A stretch of 39,854 bases of DNA, taken from contig CAMOLA010000014.1 in the NCBI GenBank assembly GCA_946618265.1, forward strand, positions 1 to 39,854. The letters are read 5' to 3'. Of the stretch, positions 31,579-39,027 are shown one piece after another. This DNA is from an uncultured Eggerthellaceae bacterium (GTDB taxonomy: Bacteria > Actinomycetota > Coriobacteriia > Coriobacteriales > Eggerthellaceae). Each line of letters begins with the position of its first letter. The stretch's first letter is position 1. The notes under the pieces are model-generated. The model saw only the letters and a program-made list of their open reading frames with translations, ran no database searches and was not told the origin of the DNA. A program made the position numbers and the translations under genes.

Positions 31579-31609
31579 CGTACATTTGGGGACTGTCCCC
31601 AAATGTACG
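31579..31609. repeat. GGGGACWGTCYC-core palindrome (copy 2)
   Basis: Perfect 15-nt arms around one base (CGTACATTTGGGGAC-T-GTCCCCAAATGTACG), starting two bases after the AraC stop codon. The core is shared with 11462-11487, but the outer arms differ. Confidence 0.85.
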
Positions 31610-31620
31610 CTCGACGAGCG

Positions 31621-31662
31621 AGGACCCCGGGTCGATTATGCGGACCCGGGGTTCCTGGTTTT
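31621..31662. terminator. Terminator hairpin between AraC and BCCT 2
   Basis: AGGACCCCGGGTC / GACCCGGGGTTCCT, a stem of about 13 bp with one bulge, followed by GGTTTTC. It serves the convergent AraC and BCCT 2 genes. Confidence 0.75.
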
Positions 31663-31680
31663 CAGCGACGCGAATCGCCG

Positions 31681-33321
31681 TTACTTCTCCGCCTTCTTCT
31701 GCGCCCGCTCGTCGAGCCAGCACGTCTCATCGTCCTCTTGGCCGTTATAGTCCTTCTTGACTTGCCGCGCGAGTGCTATGCACATGAACGCGACAACGAC
31801 CATGAACGGCAAGGCCGCCACAACTGACGCGGTTTGCAAAGCGACGAGCGCGCCCGACCCGCTCACGAGGATAAGGATGATGGTCACAGCGCCCTGCGCG
31901 ATACCCCAGCCAGCGCGAGCCGACTTCGTCGGGTCCTGCGTGCCATTGAACGTGAGCATCGGCAGCACGAACGTTGCCGAGTCAGCAGCGCCCACGAAGC
32001 AGATCACGATGAGCACGAGCGTCAACGGAGCCATGATCTGATAAATTGGCAGCTGCTGCAATACGGAAAACGTTGCGGTCGTGTACTGGGTCTGCGTTGC
32101 CGCAACGATCGAGTTGCCCGACGCGTTGTTGACGTGGAACGCGGCGCCGGCGAAGATGACGATCCAGATGAACGAGAATCCGGCAGGCAAAAGCGTGCCG
32201 CCAAGGAACATCTGCCGAAGCGTACGGCCCTTCGAAACGCGGGCGAAGAACGTGCCGCAGAAGGTGCCCCAAGCGATCCACCAACCCCAATAGAACACGG
32301 TCCAGTTGGACAGCCAAGTGGTGTCGCCATACCAGAACGATTGGTTCATAAACGTCGTGAGGTACGAGCCCAACGTCCAGGTCGTTTCGCGTAGTATGAA
32401 CTCGGTTCCTCCGAAAACCAGGAGGAACACCATGAAGAAGATGGACAGCCACACCTTGAAGTTCACGACTGCGGACATGGCCTTCTCCAAGCCGGCCACC
32501 GTCGCAAGCGTGAAAATGGCCGTGATGGCGCCGATGATGATCGCGATAGCGACGCTATTCGTGCTGAACCCTTCTACGCCGTAGACGAACTCGACGCCGC
32601 CGGCTATCTGCATCGCGCCGAGACCGAGCGACGTCGCAACGCCGAACACGGTGGCGAACACTGCCAAAACGTCGACCGTCTTGCCGATACCCCCGTAAAT
32701 TCGGTCACCGATCAGAGGATACAGCGTGGAACTGACCAAGAACGGCAGGCCCTTACGATATGCCGCATAGCCAAGGCACATGCCCACGAGGCCGAAGATT
32801 CCCCAGCAATGCACGCCTTCGTGCATGAACGTTATGCGAATGGCGTCGATCACGCTAACCGGAATGTCAGTCGCAAAATTCGCCGCGGTCAACTGCTCGG
32901 CAGCGAGAGCGGCTACCGGAGCGTTGGCGAACACGGAACCGTCGCCATACGATCCGCCGAGCCCCGAAGCGTGCATCATGGGCTCCGCCATCGACCAGAA
33001 CACCAAACCGATTCCGATGCCGCCGCCGAATAGCAGCGCGAACCATTGGAAATTGCTGAACTCGGGTTCGTCATCTGGCTTGCCCATCTTCAAATTGCCG
33101 TACTTCGAAAGGGCGATATAGAACCCGAAGAACAGGAATATCATCATGGCGAGCAGGTACAACCAGCCAAGATCGTTGCACAAAAACCCGTTCACTGCGT
33201 TGATGACATCAGCCAAGTTGTCCGGCAGTACGAGCCCCCATACGGTGAACAACACCACGATGATAGCCGACGCTATCAGCACGACCCTATCGGGCTTCCC
33301 CTTCCCCGTAGAACCATCCAT
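31681..33321 (-). CDS. BCCT-family transporter 2
   Basis: This 546-residue carrier is paralogous to BCCT 1. The glycine stretch FALLFGGGIGIGLVFWSMAE is at about residues 94-113, and the Trp-rich signature WTVFYWGWWIAWGTFCGTFF is followed by ARVSKGRTLRQMFLGG. Between helices it has a longer loop than BCCT 1 (SYGDGSVFANAPVAALAAEQ, near residue 120), which should alter the periplasm-facing side. It would import a second quaternary amine. The ATG at 33321 is preceded by AGAGGAG. It has its own AT-rich upstream region. Confidence 0.93.
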   Translation of the reverse strand: MDGSTGKGKPDRVVLIASAIIVVLFTVWGLVLPDNLADVINAVNGFLCNDLGWLYLLAMMIFLFFGFYIALSKYGNLKMGKPDDEPEFSNFQWFALLFGGGIGIGLVFWSMAEPMMHASGLGGSYGDGSVFANAPVAALAAEQLTAANFATDIPVSVIDAIRITFMHEGVHCWGIFGLVGMCLGYAAYRKGLPFLVSSTLYPLIGDRIYGGIGKTVDVLAVFATVFGVATSLGLGAMQIAGGVEFVYGVEGFSTNSVAIAIIIGAITAIFTLATVAGLEKAMSAVVNFKVWLSIFFMVFLLVFGGTEFILRETTWTLGSYLTTFMNQSFWYGDTTWLSNWTVFYWGWWIAWGTFCGTFFARVSKGRTLRQMFLGGTLLPAGFSFIWIVIFAGAAFHVNNASGNSIVAATQTQYTTATFSVLQQLPIYQIMAPLTLVLIVICFVGAADSATFVLPMLTFNGTQDPTKSARAGWGIAQGAVTIILILVSGSGALVALQTASVVAALPFMVVVAFMCIALARQVKKDYNGQEDDETCWLDERAQKKAEK

Positions 33322-33893
33322 GATTGCGCGCTCCTCTCTCGATTTACAGCCTGTCAAACCCGATGGCCGCTCGACAGCCAAGCCCGCTCCAGCTCTTTCG
33401 GGCAACCCGCGTCGACCGACCCGCGAACGTCCGAATTGGACAAGCTCCCGCCAATTCGGCACCATTTCACGGTATATTCCCGAAAGATTGAAAGATATGA
33501 AACTCTTACAGAATTATTCCCATGTAGTAGCTTAATTCAAGGTTAGTGAAAATTCTTATTAGGTTTATGTCCTATATTATTTCTTACTATTATTGGATTA
33601 TGTCTACTTCATAAAAGTATTTTATGACATTTCCGCAGGTCACAATAGTATTTTCTCCGTCTCTTACCTATTGATTATTCAATCTAAGAATATTTCTAAG
33701 ACATTCTTGAATGCGCCGTTGTGAGCACGAGCTGGTGTTTTGAATAGTTGCGCCCTCTGGCGACCGTGAGTGGGCTGCCAAATCAGCGAATCCTCAAGAA
33801 ATCACGCAAATATTTCCCTATAAGCTCCTCGAACCAGCTCAATAGAATTGCCTCAAGGCGGCATGGGCCACCATTAACGAAGGAGGTTTCACA
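33322..33893. other. Spacer with AT-rich control region upstream of BCCT 2
   Basis: No gene is supported. About 33535-33710 is very AT-rich compared with the rest of the window and should hold the BCCT 2 promoter. It includes the palindrome TCATAAAA-GTA-TTTTATGA at 33609-33627 and AAGAAT / ATTCTT repeats at about 33686-33706. Confidence 0.6.
33609..33627. promoter_or_regulatory. Perfect palindrome, candidate operator of BCCT 2
   Basis: TCATAAAA-GTA-TTTTATGA has 8-nt perfect arms in the AT-rich region about 290 nt upstream of BCCT 2. A regulator site is likely, but which protein binds is unknown. Confidence 0.5.
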
Positions 33894-34130
33894 ATGAGGT
33901 ATCATCTGACGGGAATCGACGAAGGCAAGCGCGAGATCTACATGGTCGCCGACGACGACGAGACCCTGACCGTCACCATCGACGCATCCGGCGAGGCATG
34001 GTCGGGCAGCGAAAAGGACATCGAAGTACTGAACGCCCCCAACGGAGCAACCGTTTACTACATTGACGATGACGGCGCTCGTACGTACAAGAACTACCGC
34101 TTCGGGCCCGAAGGCGTCGAGATCGTCTAG
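33894..34130 (+). CDS. Small acidic hypothetical protein
   Basis: The product is 78 residues (MRYHLTGIDEGKREIYMVAD through NGATVYYIDDDGARTYKNYR), acidic, with no signal peptide or membrane segment and a predicted all-beta character. I do not recognise a family. A strong AAGGAGG lies eight bases before the ATG, and a canonical terminator follows, so the gene is probably real and well expressed. Confidence 0.75.
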   Translation: MRYHLTGIDEGKREIYMVADDDETLTVTIDASGEAWSGSEKDIEVLNAPNGATVYYIDDDGARTYKNYRFGPEGVEIV

Positions 34131-34149
34131 GGCGAACACGTCAAAAACG

Positions 34150-34187
34150 AAAAGCGGGAGGCGCAACGCCGTCTCCCGCTTTTTTTG
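34150..34187 (+). terminator. Rho-independent terminator of the small acidic protein gene
   Basis: AAAGCGGGAG-GCG / CGC-CTCCCGCTTT type stem (34151-34184) followed by a run of T residues, 20 nt after the stop codon. Confidence 0.93.
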
Positions 34188-34284
34188 CACCTGGAATCTA
34201 TGGCGGCAGGCACCTACAGATGCCTGCGTCGAAATGCGCTGGACGAACCAATCTTCCCCTCCAGCGCTTCCTTGCGTTCGAGCT

Positions 34285-35175
34285 TCATTCCCTCACGACG
34301 ATGGGCAACCAGGGCAGCGCCAGGTTGGACCAGTTGCGCGGCGGCACACCATTATGCGCGGTTATGTAGTAATCTCCAGGCTCGTCGAGGGAAAACGTGA
34401 CGATGCCGTTCTCGTCGGTGACCGCACCGTCAATGTCGGTAAGCTCGAACGTGGTCGTGTTGACTATCGCCAGATGAGACGCCTCGATTGGAGATACCAT
34501 ACGCCGCTCGATGCGGTCCTCGTGCACGAACGGCCCGCCGACGACGAACAAAAACCCCTCGTGCCGCAACGTGATTGGCTCGCCCGGCGACACTTCAGCA
34601 AACCGCAACCAGGTGCCGTCCGGTTTCATGAAGTAGGTGTAGTAATCCATGCCGCGGCTCTCGGGGAAGCTGAAGAGCTCCACGACATCGAGATCGTAAA
34701 CGGGGGTTTCCGCATAGCTTAAGCCCCTGAAGCCGAAATTCCCGTATTCGCTCTCGGCATCGTAGGCGTATTGACCGTTGATGACGAAACACGTGTAAAT
34801 GCCCGGCAGCCCCATGACCGTGCGCAAAATGCCATCTTCGTCCACGTCGAGCAAACAGCGGCACTCCCTTTCGGTAAACGCGTCTCCGTAGATAAGCTCG
34901 TGAGCCTGCGTGATGACATCGAGCATGGACGGTGCCATCTGATAAGGAATGCTGTCCGGATAACCGTACCACTCGGCCGAATCCGATCGAATATCGACAG
35001 GTGCGTACGGTATGTACGTGAAACGCCCACCGTACTGCACCGATAGCACGATACGCGCAGTAGTTGCCACCTGAATTGTCCCTGGCTTCTTGCGCGGTAT
35101 GCGAGCGATTTTGGTCGACCTTCCGAAAGCGTGTCTCAGGTAACGGGAAATGCGGTCGTCAGACGCTTCGCCCAT
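34285..35175 (-). CDS. DUF4430-like protein (paralogue of the 36040-36825 product)
   Basis: The product is 296 residues with no signal peptide. Residues about 125-180 (GIYTCFVINGQYAYDAESEY, GLSYAETPVYDLDVVELFSF) have the layout of DUF4430, the transcobalamin C-terminal-like domain. ESRGMDYYTYFMKPDGTWL follows, and the C terminus (GIVTFSLDEPGDYYITAHNG, LALPWLPIVV) looks Ig-like. The paralogue shares INGxYAYD, GLS, SxGMDYYTYF, GGP and ALPWL. The family assignment is from pattern only. It starts 13 nt after the MetH-activation-like gene and has GGGAG upstream, so the two form an operon, which would suit a corrinoid-related role. The N-terminal 60 residues are basic and specific to this copy. Confidence 0.6.
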   Translation of the reverse strand: MGEASDDRISRYLRHAFGRSTKIARIPRKKPGTIQVATTARIVLSVQYGGRFTYIPYAPVDIRSDSAEWYGYPDSIPYQMAPSMLDVITQAHELIYGDAFTERECRCLLDVDEDGILRTVMGLPGIYTCFVINGQYAYDAESEYGNFGFRGLSYAETPVYDLDVVELFSFPESRGMDYYTYFMKPDGTWLRFAEVSPGEPITLRHEGFLFVVGGPFVHEDRIERRMVSPIEASHLAIVNTTTFELTDIDGAVTDENGIVTFSLDEPGDYYITAHNGVPPRNWSNLALPWLPIVVRE

Positions 35176-35188
35176 GATGCGACTCCCA

Positions 35189-35848
35189 TCAGTGGTACGT
35201 AACTATCTCTGTCCCGACATCGGCAATCGTTGGGTCATCCGATAATCCGATGATTCCGCACACCGCCATCACGGGCCGCATGAGACCGGAATCCAGAAGC
35301 TCAAGCCCAATCTGCCCAGGATCGAGCGCGGCGAATACGGCCCGCAGCAGCCCCAGTTCCAAATCCCCTTCGCCGGGAACCCATCCCCTGCCCGCATGCC
35401 GTCCGGATGCGGCAACGGCTTCTCCGATAGCGTTCTTTATCCAACGATGCACGCCCATCGTGTATCCGACGCCCCAAGCGTCGTAGAACATGCCATCGAA
35501 CATGGAATCGCGGGCGGCCTTCGCGAGCTCCTCGTATCCATGAACCACGCCGGCATAGAGCACGACTTCGTCGGCCTTGGCCAACGCGCTCGCGAGCATC
35601 GAGCTGCTCAGCGTCACGCCGCCTTCGATGCGCACTGCGTCGCCGCTGATTTCCTCGATGGCGAAACTGCGGTACATGCCCTTGCAGCGCAAGGTCCCGC
35701 GGCACGCCTCATCGGTATCCTCGAAGATATCGTCGAACTGCTCCATGACCATCTCGCGGTCCATGTGCAGCATCTCGAACGCGGAATCCTCGACCCGCTC
35801 GAGCTCCTCGAGGGGTATGTCGCTTACGCGCGCTTTGACAGTAGCCAT
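35189..35848 (-). CDS. MetH activation-domain-like protein
   Basis: The product is 219 residues. The C-terminal half resembles the AdoMet-binding reactivation domain of cobalamin-dependent methionine synthase: FYDAWGVGYTMGVHRWIKNA at 121-140 and WVPGEGDLELGLLRAVFAAL then DPGQIGLELLDSGLMRPVMA, with VCGIIGLS at the end. In related stand-alone proteins the motif is PGYGD; here Tyr is replaced by Glu (PGEGD, 158-162), which may weaken AdoMet binding. No B12-binding domain is attached. Such proteins occur with corrinoid methyltransferases and may handle cofactor reactivation; this is inference. GAAAGG precedes the ATG at 35848. Confidence 0.8.
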   Translation of the reverse strand: MATVKARVSDIPLEELERVEDSAFEMLHMDREMVMEQFDDIFEDTDEACRGTLRCKGMYRSFAIEEISGDAVRIEGGVTLSSSMLASALAKADEVVLYAGVVHGYEELAKAARDSMFDGMFYDAWGVGYTMGVHRWIKNAIGEAVAASGRHAGRGWVPGEGDLELGLLRAVFAALDPGQIGLELLDSGLMRPVMAVCGIIGLSDDPTIADVGTEIVTYH

Positions 35849-36039
35849 GGCAAAACCTTTCTCATGCATGCTGGCCACGTACATAAACAGTATACGTTTG
35901 CAGTTTCGCCCCGAATCAGCGCACCGGCACCTTGAGCAATAAAGTCCTAATGGATAGTACTAAAACTGCTAAAAGCCGCATGTGAGAATCAGAGACGTTA
36001 AAAGACGAAACCAACACTCGGTACACGGAAAAGGCAATC

Positions 36040-36825
36040 ATGTCACAGGGCATACGCATACGCTACTCTACGCAAATCGACGGCAGTTTTCTCCTACTGC
36101 CCACCACGGAATTCGTAGTTGAAGGCGGCGAGGCCGTTGCCTACGGACTCGTCGAGGAAACCGACCCTGACGGTGCGCCCGTCGTCCTCGACGCAGTCGT
36201 CGTTGCGCATCAGATCTTTCTGGGAGACGTTTTCACGCCCGAAACGTGCGACGAGTACCTGGGGATGCAGGCGAAGCACTGGCTTGGCCGGGCTTTCGGG
36301 CACAAGGCATTCTTCTCCGGATACACGATCAACGGGCATTACGCCTACGACCTAGCAAGTCCCTACAAAGCGAACAAAGGCTACAAGGGCCTCTCGTTCG
36401 ACAGGGCGCGCATCCAGGAAGGCGACCTCGTGGAGGTTTTCGCATTCCAGGACAGCTACGGCATGGATTACTACACGTACTTCCGCAAGGATGGCGTGAC
36501 CATCGCCACGCTCGACGTGCGAGCAGGAGAACAGGTCGAACTCGAGCTCGAAGGTCTGATGTTCGGCTACGGCGGTCCCATGACGCGCAAAGACCGCCAG
36601 CGGAACCGCCTCCTGTCCACCGTCAGCGACGCCCAGCTTGTCACCGTCGACATAGCCGATGGCTCCATGGAACCGATTGCAGACCTCATCACCAATGACG
36701 ACGGCCTCGTGACCGTATCGTTCGACGCTCCGGGCACCTACTACGTCTCATGCCAAGGCGGGGAATGCCGCTACACCTCGCACATCGCGCTGCCCTGGCT
36801 CGAGGTGACCGTAAGTCAAAATTGA
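36040..36825 (+). CDS. DUF4430-like protein (paralogue of the 34285-35175 product)
   Basis: The product is 261 residues, without signal peptide or membrane segment. It shows FFSGYTINGHYAYD at about 90-103 and GLSFDRARIQEGDLVEVFAF at about 114-133, the order expected for DUF4430, then SYGMDYYTYFRKDG, a GYGGP block, and an Ig-like ending (GLVTVSFDAPGTYYVSCQGG, ALPWLEVTV). AAAAGG precedes the ATG. It is on the opposite strand from its paralogue, on the other side of the MetH-activation-like gene, so this looks like a duplication. Giant hairpin element B follows. Confidence 0.6.
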   Translation: MSQGIRIRYSTQIDGSFLLLPTTEFVVEGGEAVAYGLVEETDPDGAPVVLDAVVVAHQIFLGDVFTPETCDEYLGMQAKHWLGRAFGHKAFFSGYTINGHYAYDLASPYKANKGYKGLSFDRARIQEGDLVEVFAFQDSYGMDYYTYFRKDGVTIATLDVRAGEQVELELEGLMFGYGGPMTRKDRQRNRLLSTVSDAQLVTVDIADGSMEPIADLITNDDGLVTVSFDAPGTYYVSCQGGECRYTSHIALPWLEVTVSQN

Positions 36826-36840
36826 AACGATTACCCTGGA

Positions 36841-36871
36841 GGCGCATTCGGTTCCTGAACCCGAATGCGCC
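36841..36871 (+). terminator. Hairpin after the DUF4430-like gene
   Basis: GGCGCATTCGG / CCGAATGCGCC, 11-bp stem, 15 nt after the stop codon, just before element B. The first bases (GCATTCGGTT) match the outer end of element A at 13833. Confidence 0.6.
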
Positions 36872-36874
36872 GCT

Positions 36875-37145
36875 CCTATCTGCGAGCGGCCTCGGCTCCC
36901 GCCGCCAACGTCTCGGGTCGGGGAAGCCCCTCGCGGGACCCCTCGCTTGAATCCCCCTCTGATGCGCGCTAAGGGAAGGCGGCGATTGGAGGCGACGGTC
37001 TGGCTCCCCCACGCGATGTCCTTTGCGCCTGCTTGCATTGCCGCCTTCTTAGGCGCGCGCATCTCCGGGGGCGCTCAGAGGTCCCGCGAGTGGCTTCCCC
37101 GACCCGAGACGTTGGCGGCGGGAGCCGAGGCCGCTCGCAGATAGG
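36875..37145. repeat. Giant hairpin element B: 66-bp inverted repeat (65/66) with 139-nt conserved interior
   Basis: The arm at 36875-36940 is complementary to 37080-37145 with one mismatch. The interior (36941-37079) aligns along its length with that of element A, sharing TCCCCCTC, GATGCGCGCTAA, GGAAGGCG, TGGAGGCG, GCCTTCTTAGG and GCGCGCATCTCCGG. Only the innermost 16 nt of the arms are alike (GCCCCTCGC-GGG-CC), with paired changes (A: CAGGGCC/GGCCCTG; B: CGGGACC/GGTCCCG). The outer 45-50 nt are different sequences that still self-pair. It lies between the 36040-36825 gene and the 37452 membrane protein gene. Confidence 0.9.
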
Positions 37146-37451
37146 CGTTATTTTCACAAAACGGGCTCTTTCGAATTGTGCTATCATGCGCTCGCAATCG
37201 ATTCTGCATCCGATTGCGATGACGTGGCCGGATAATTCTGCCGTAACCCGCCGCGTCGACAGATGGGCCGTCTGCACACGAAGTCAAAGCCCACGCCATG
37301 CACGCATGCGCACTGCATGCAGCAAGGCGCAAACACGATTCCTCTGCATAACACGAACATGCCGAATCACGCATTCGACACGTTCGCGATTACCGCATAG
37401 AAAGCGCCGGGCATCCTGCGCTCGAGTTGCATGACGAGAGGAGGCGAGCCC
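37146..37451. other. Spacer upstream of the membrane protein gene
   Basis: 306 nt with no supported gene. It holds a small dyad around CGCAATCGATTCTGCATCCGA (about 37192-37221) split by 11 nt, and otherwise I see nothing distinctive. Confidence 0.4.
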
Positions 37452-37919
37452 ATGTCCCGCACCGATGCGGCAGCGAAACCAGTCAAGACGGCAACCCAAG
37501 CCCTGCGTATCGTGGGCGCACTGCTCAACAGTGCCCTGTGGGCCATGGCCATAGCGCTCCTGTTCAGCAAATGGACCTGGTTGGAGATGCGATTCAACAT
37601 CGGCTGGATCTTCATCGGCGCATGGGTTGCGATATTCGCGCTCATCCTGTGGCGCGCCGAAAAACCACTCGGATTCGCGTTCTCGATCGCCAACACGCTG
37701 ACGTGCGCAATCGTCTATTTCGCGTTGAGCGGTGGCTTCGCTGGCCTTCAGATGGTACCCGCAAGCCTCGTGCGGGAAGGACTGCGGCAAACCAGTTGGA
37801 GTATCGCCGCCGTGAACATCGGCATGCTCGCGTTCGTCGGTTGCTGTTTAGCCGCAATCGCCGCGCTAGAAGCGACGCAGCGCGTGAACGCAGCTACGAG
37901 CACAAGCGGAAACGGGTAA
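37452..37919 (+). CDS. Four-helix membrane protein of unknown function
   Basis: This 155-residue protein has about four hydrophobic segments (approximately residues 21-42, 50-66, 74-92 and 115-140). It has charged ends and no recognised domain. GAGGAGG lies about eight bases before the ATG at 37452; an upstream start at 37431 is weaker. A GC-rich hairpin (TAACGGGGC / GCCCCGTTA) follows at 37919-37944. The YdjY lipoprotein gene begins 61 nt downstream on the same strand. Confidence 0.75.
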   Translation: MSRTDAAAKPVKTATQALRIVGALLNSALWAMAIALLFSKWTWLEMRFNIGWIFIGAWVAIFALILWRAEKPLGFAFSIANTLTCAIVYFALSGGFAGLQMVPASLVREGLRQTSWSIAAVNIGMLAFVGCCLAAIAALEATQRVNAATSTSGNG

Positions 37920-37945
37920 TAACGGGGCCCAACTGCCCCGTTATG
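37917..37945 (+). terminator. Hairpin after the membrane protein gene
   Basis: ATAACGGGGC / GCCCCGTTAT with a CCAACT loop, overlapping the stop codon. No T run, so it may be partial. Confidence 0.55.
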
Positions 37946-37980
37946 GCTTTCATAATGTAAGAGACAAGAAAGGGGACATT

Positions 37981-38700
37981 ATGAAAAAGACGATACTGGC
38001 AGTACTCGTAGGAGCGGCGATGGCATTCTGCCTCACCGCATGCGGATCGCCGGCCGCATCGAGCGGCAGCGCTTCCGCGTCGGCATCGGCCGAATCCGCC
38101 TCCGCATCGGCGGCGGCCGCTAGCGCCGAAGCATCGCCGGCAGCCGCGGCAACGCCCACCGAAGCCGAGCTCGCTGAGCTGGTCGTCGACGAGCAAGCCA
38201 AGACCATCACCGTATGGGGCCAAGTCAACGGCAAGTACTTCACCGAGCCCACGCATCACTTCCTCGTGAACAAGGACGGGAAGAACGGCGAGAAGGCCGT
38301 CCTGCGTGCTTGGGCGAAGCCGGCTGACTTCCATGCCGCCCTCGTGAAACTCGGCGCCAAGCCCGGCGACAACCTGACCGTCGAAGACGCCGCCGGCAAG
38401 TTCGTCGAAGGCGACAAGATCAACGTCACCGTGTCGTGGGAAGGCTCCAACGGCGAGATCCCCATGGCAGACTGCATCAAGACGCTCGATGGCACGCCTT
38501 ACAAGACCGACGTCCGCTTCGGTGGCAACCTCGACGCCAACAACGAGCTGCAAACCGGCTGCCTGTGCTGCCTGTTCAGCTGCCCGGTCGGCATCTGCTC
38601 CAATGCAGCCTATGCATATGATTCCGGCGACGTCAACAGCAACGGCGACGTGCTGCCCGCTGACGGCACCTATGTCCAGGTGAAGTTCGCCTTGGCATAA
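37981..38700 (+). CDS. YdjY-domain lipoprotein
   Basis: The product is 239 residues with a lipoprotein signal and lipid-modified Cys at 21 (FCLTACGS). A Ser/Ala-rich linker runs to about residue 60. The YdjY-like domain follows (TITVWGQVNGKYFTEPTHHF, NGEKAVLRAWAKPADFHAAL, KLGAKPGDNLTVEDAAGKFV). A C-terminal Cys cluster TGCLCCLFSCPVGICSNA at about 200-217 may bind a metal or Fe-S cluster. YdjY proteins often accompany anaerobic redox genes; the function is unknown. AGAAAGGGG precedes the ATG. Confidence 0.85.
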   Translation: MKKTILAVLVGAAMAFCLTACGSPAASSGSASASASAESASASAAAASAEASPAAAATPTEAELAELVVDEQAKTITVWGQVNGKYFTEPTHHFLVNKDGKNGEKAVLRAWAKPADFHAALVKLGAKPGDNLTVEDAAGKFVEGDKINVTVSWEGSNGEIPMADCIKTLDGTPYKTDVRFGGNLDANNELQTGCLCCLFSCPVGICSNAAYAYDSGDVNSNGDVLPADGTYVQVKFALA

Positions 38701-38711
38701 CCGCTGTCGGA

Positions 38712-38875
38712 CGAAGGGGCGGTTTTCGGGCAGTTACGCCGATGCAGGCTTCCTACCCCCCTCTTCCTCAAGAAGTGGCCCTCCAGGCAAATGCCTTAAA
38801 ACTGCAAGCGTTGCCCTCGCTTGCAAACCGCCCCTTCGCACTCATGCAGGGCAACGGGGGGTAGCCGCATAAACA
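38712..38875. repeat. Structured spacer with nested inverted repeats
   Basis: CGAAGGGGCGGTTT (38712-38725) pairs with AAACCGCCCCTTCG (38825-38838). Inside is the hairpin GCAAGCG / CGCTTGC (38804-38824). CGTTGCCCT (about 38809) can instead pair with AGGGCAACG (about 38848), and TACCCCCC with GGGGGGTA (38754 and 38858), giving alternative folds. The interior is unlike elements A and B. Confidence 0.65.
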
Positions 38876-38880
38876 TGCAC

Positions 38881-38912
38881 CGCGCCGCGCTGGAAGTTTT
38901 CAGCGCGGCGCG
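38881..38912. terminator. GC-rich hairpin
   Basis: CGCGCCGCGCTG / CAGCGCGGCGCG with a GAAGTTTT loop, perfect 12-bp stem. It adds to the structured spacer between the YdjY and glycosyltransferase genes. Confidence 0.6.
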
Positions 38913-38931
38913 TTAGCATGTTCCGACCAAT

Positions 38932-38970
38932 CCGACTGACCGAAGGGGAGTCTCCCCTTCGGTCAGTCGG
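38932..38970. repeat. GACCGAAGGGGAG palindrome, longest perfect copy
   Basis: CCGACTGACCGAAGGGGAG and its exact complement flank one central T: 19-bp arms. The outer CCGACT extension is not shared with other copies but is still complementary. Confidence 0.95.
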
Positions 38971-39027
38971 CATGGCGAACGTTACGGACATGCCGCGCCA
39001 AACCTGAATCACCGGAGTGCGAAGCAT

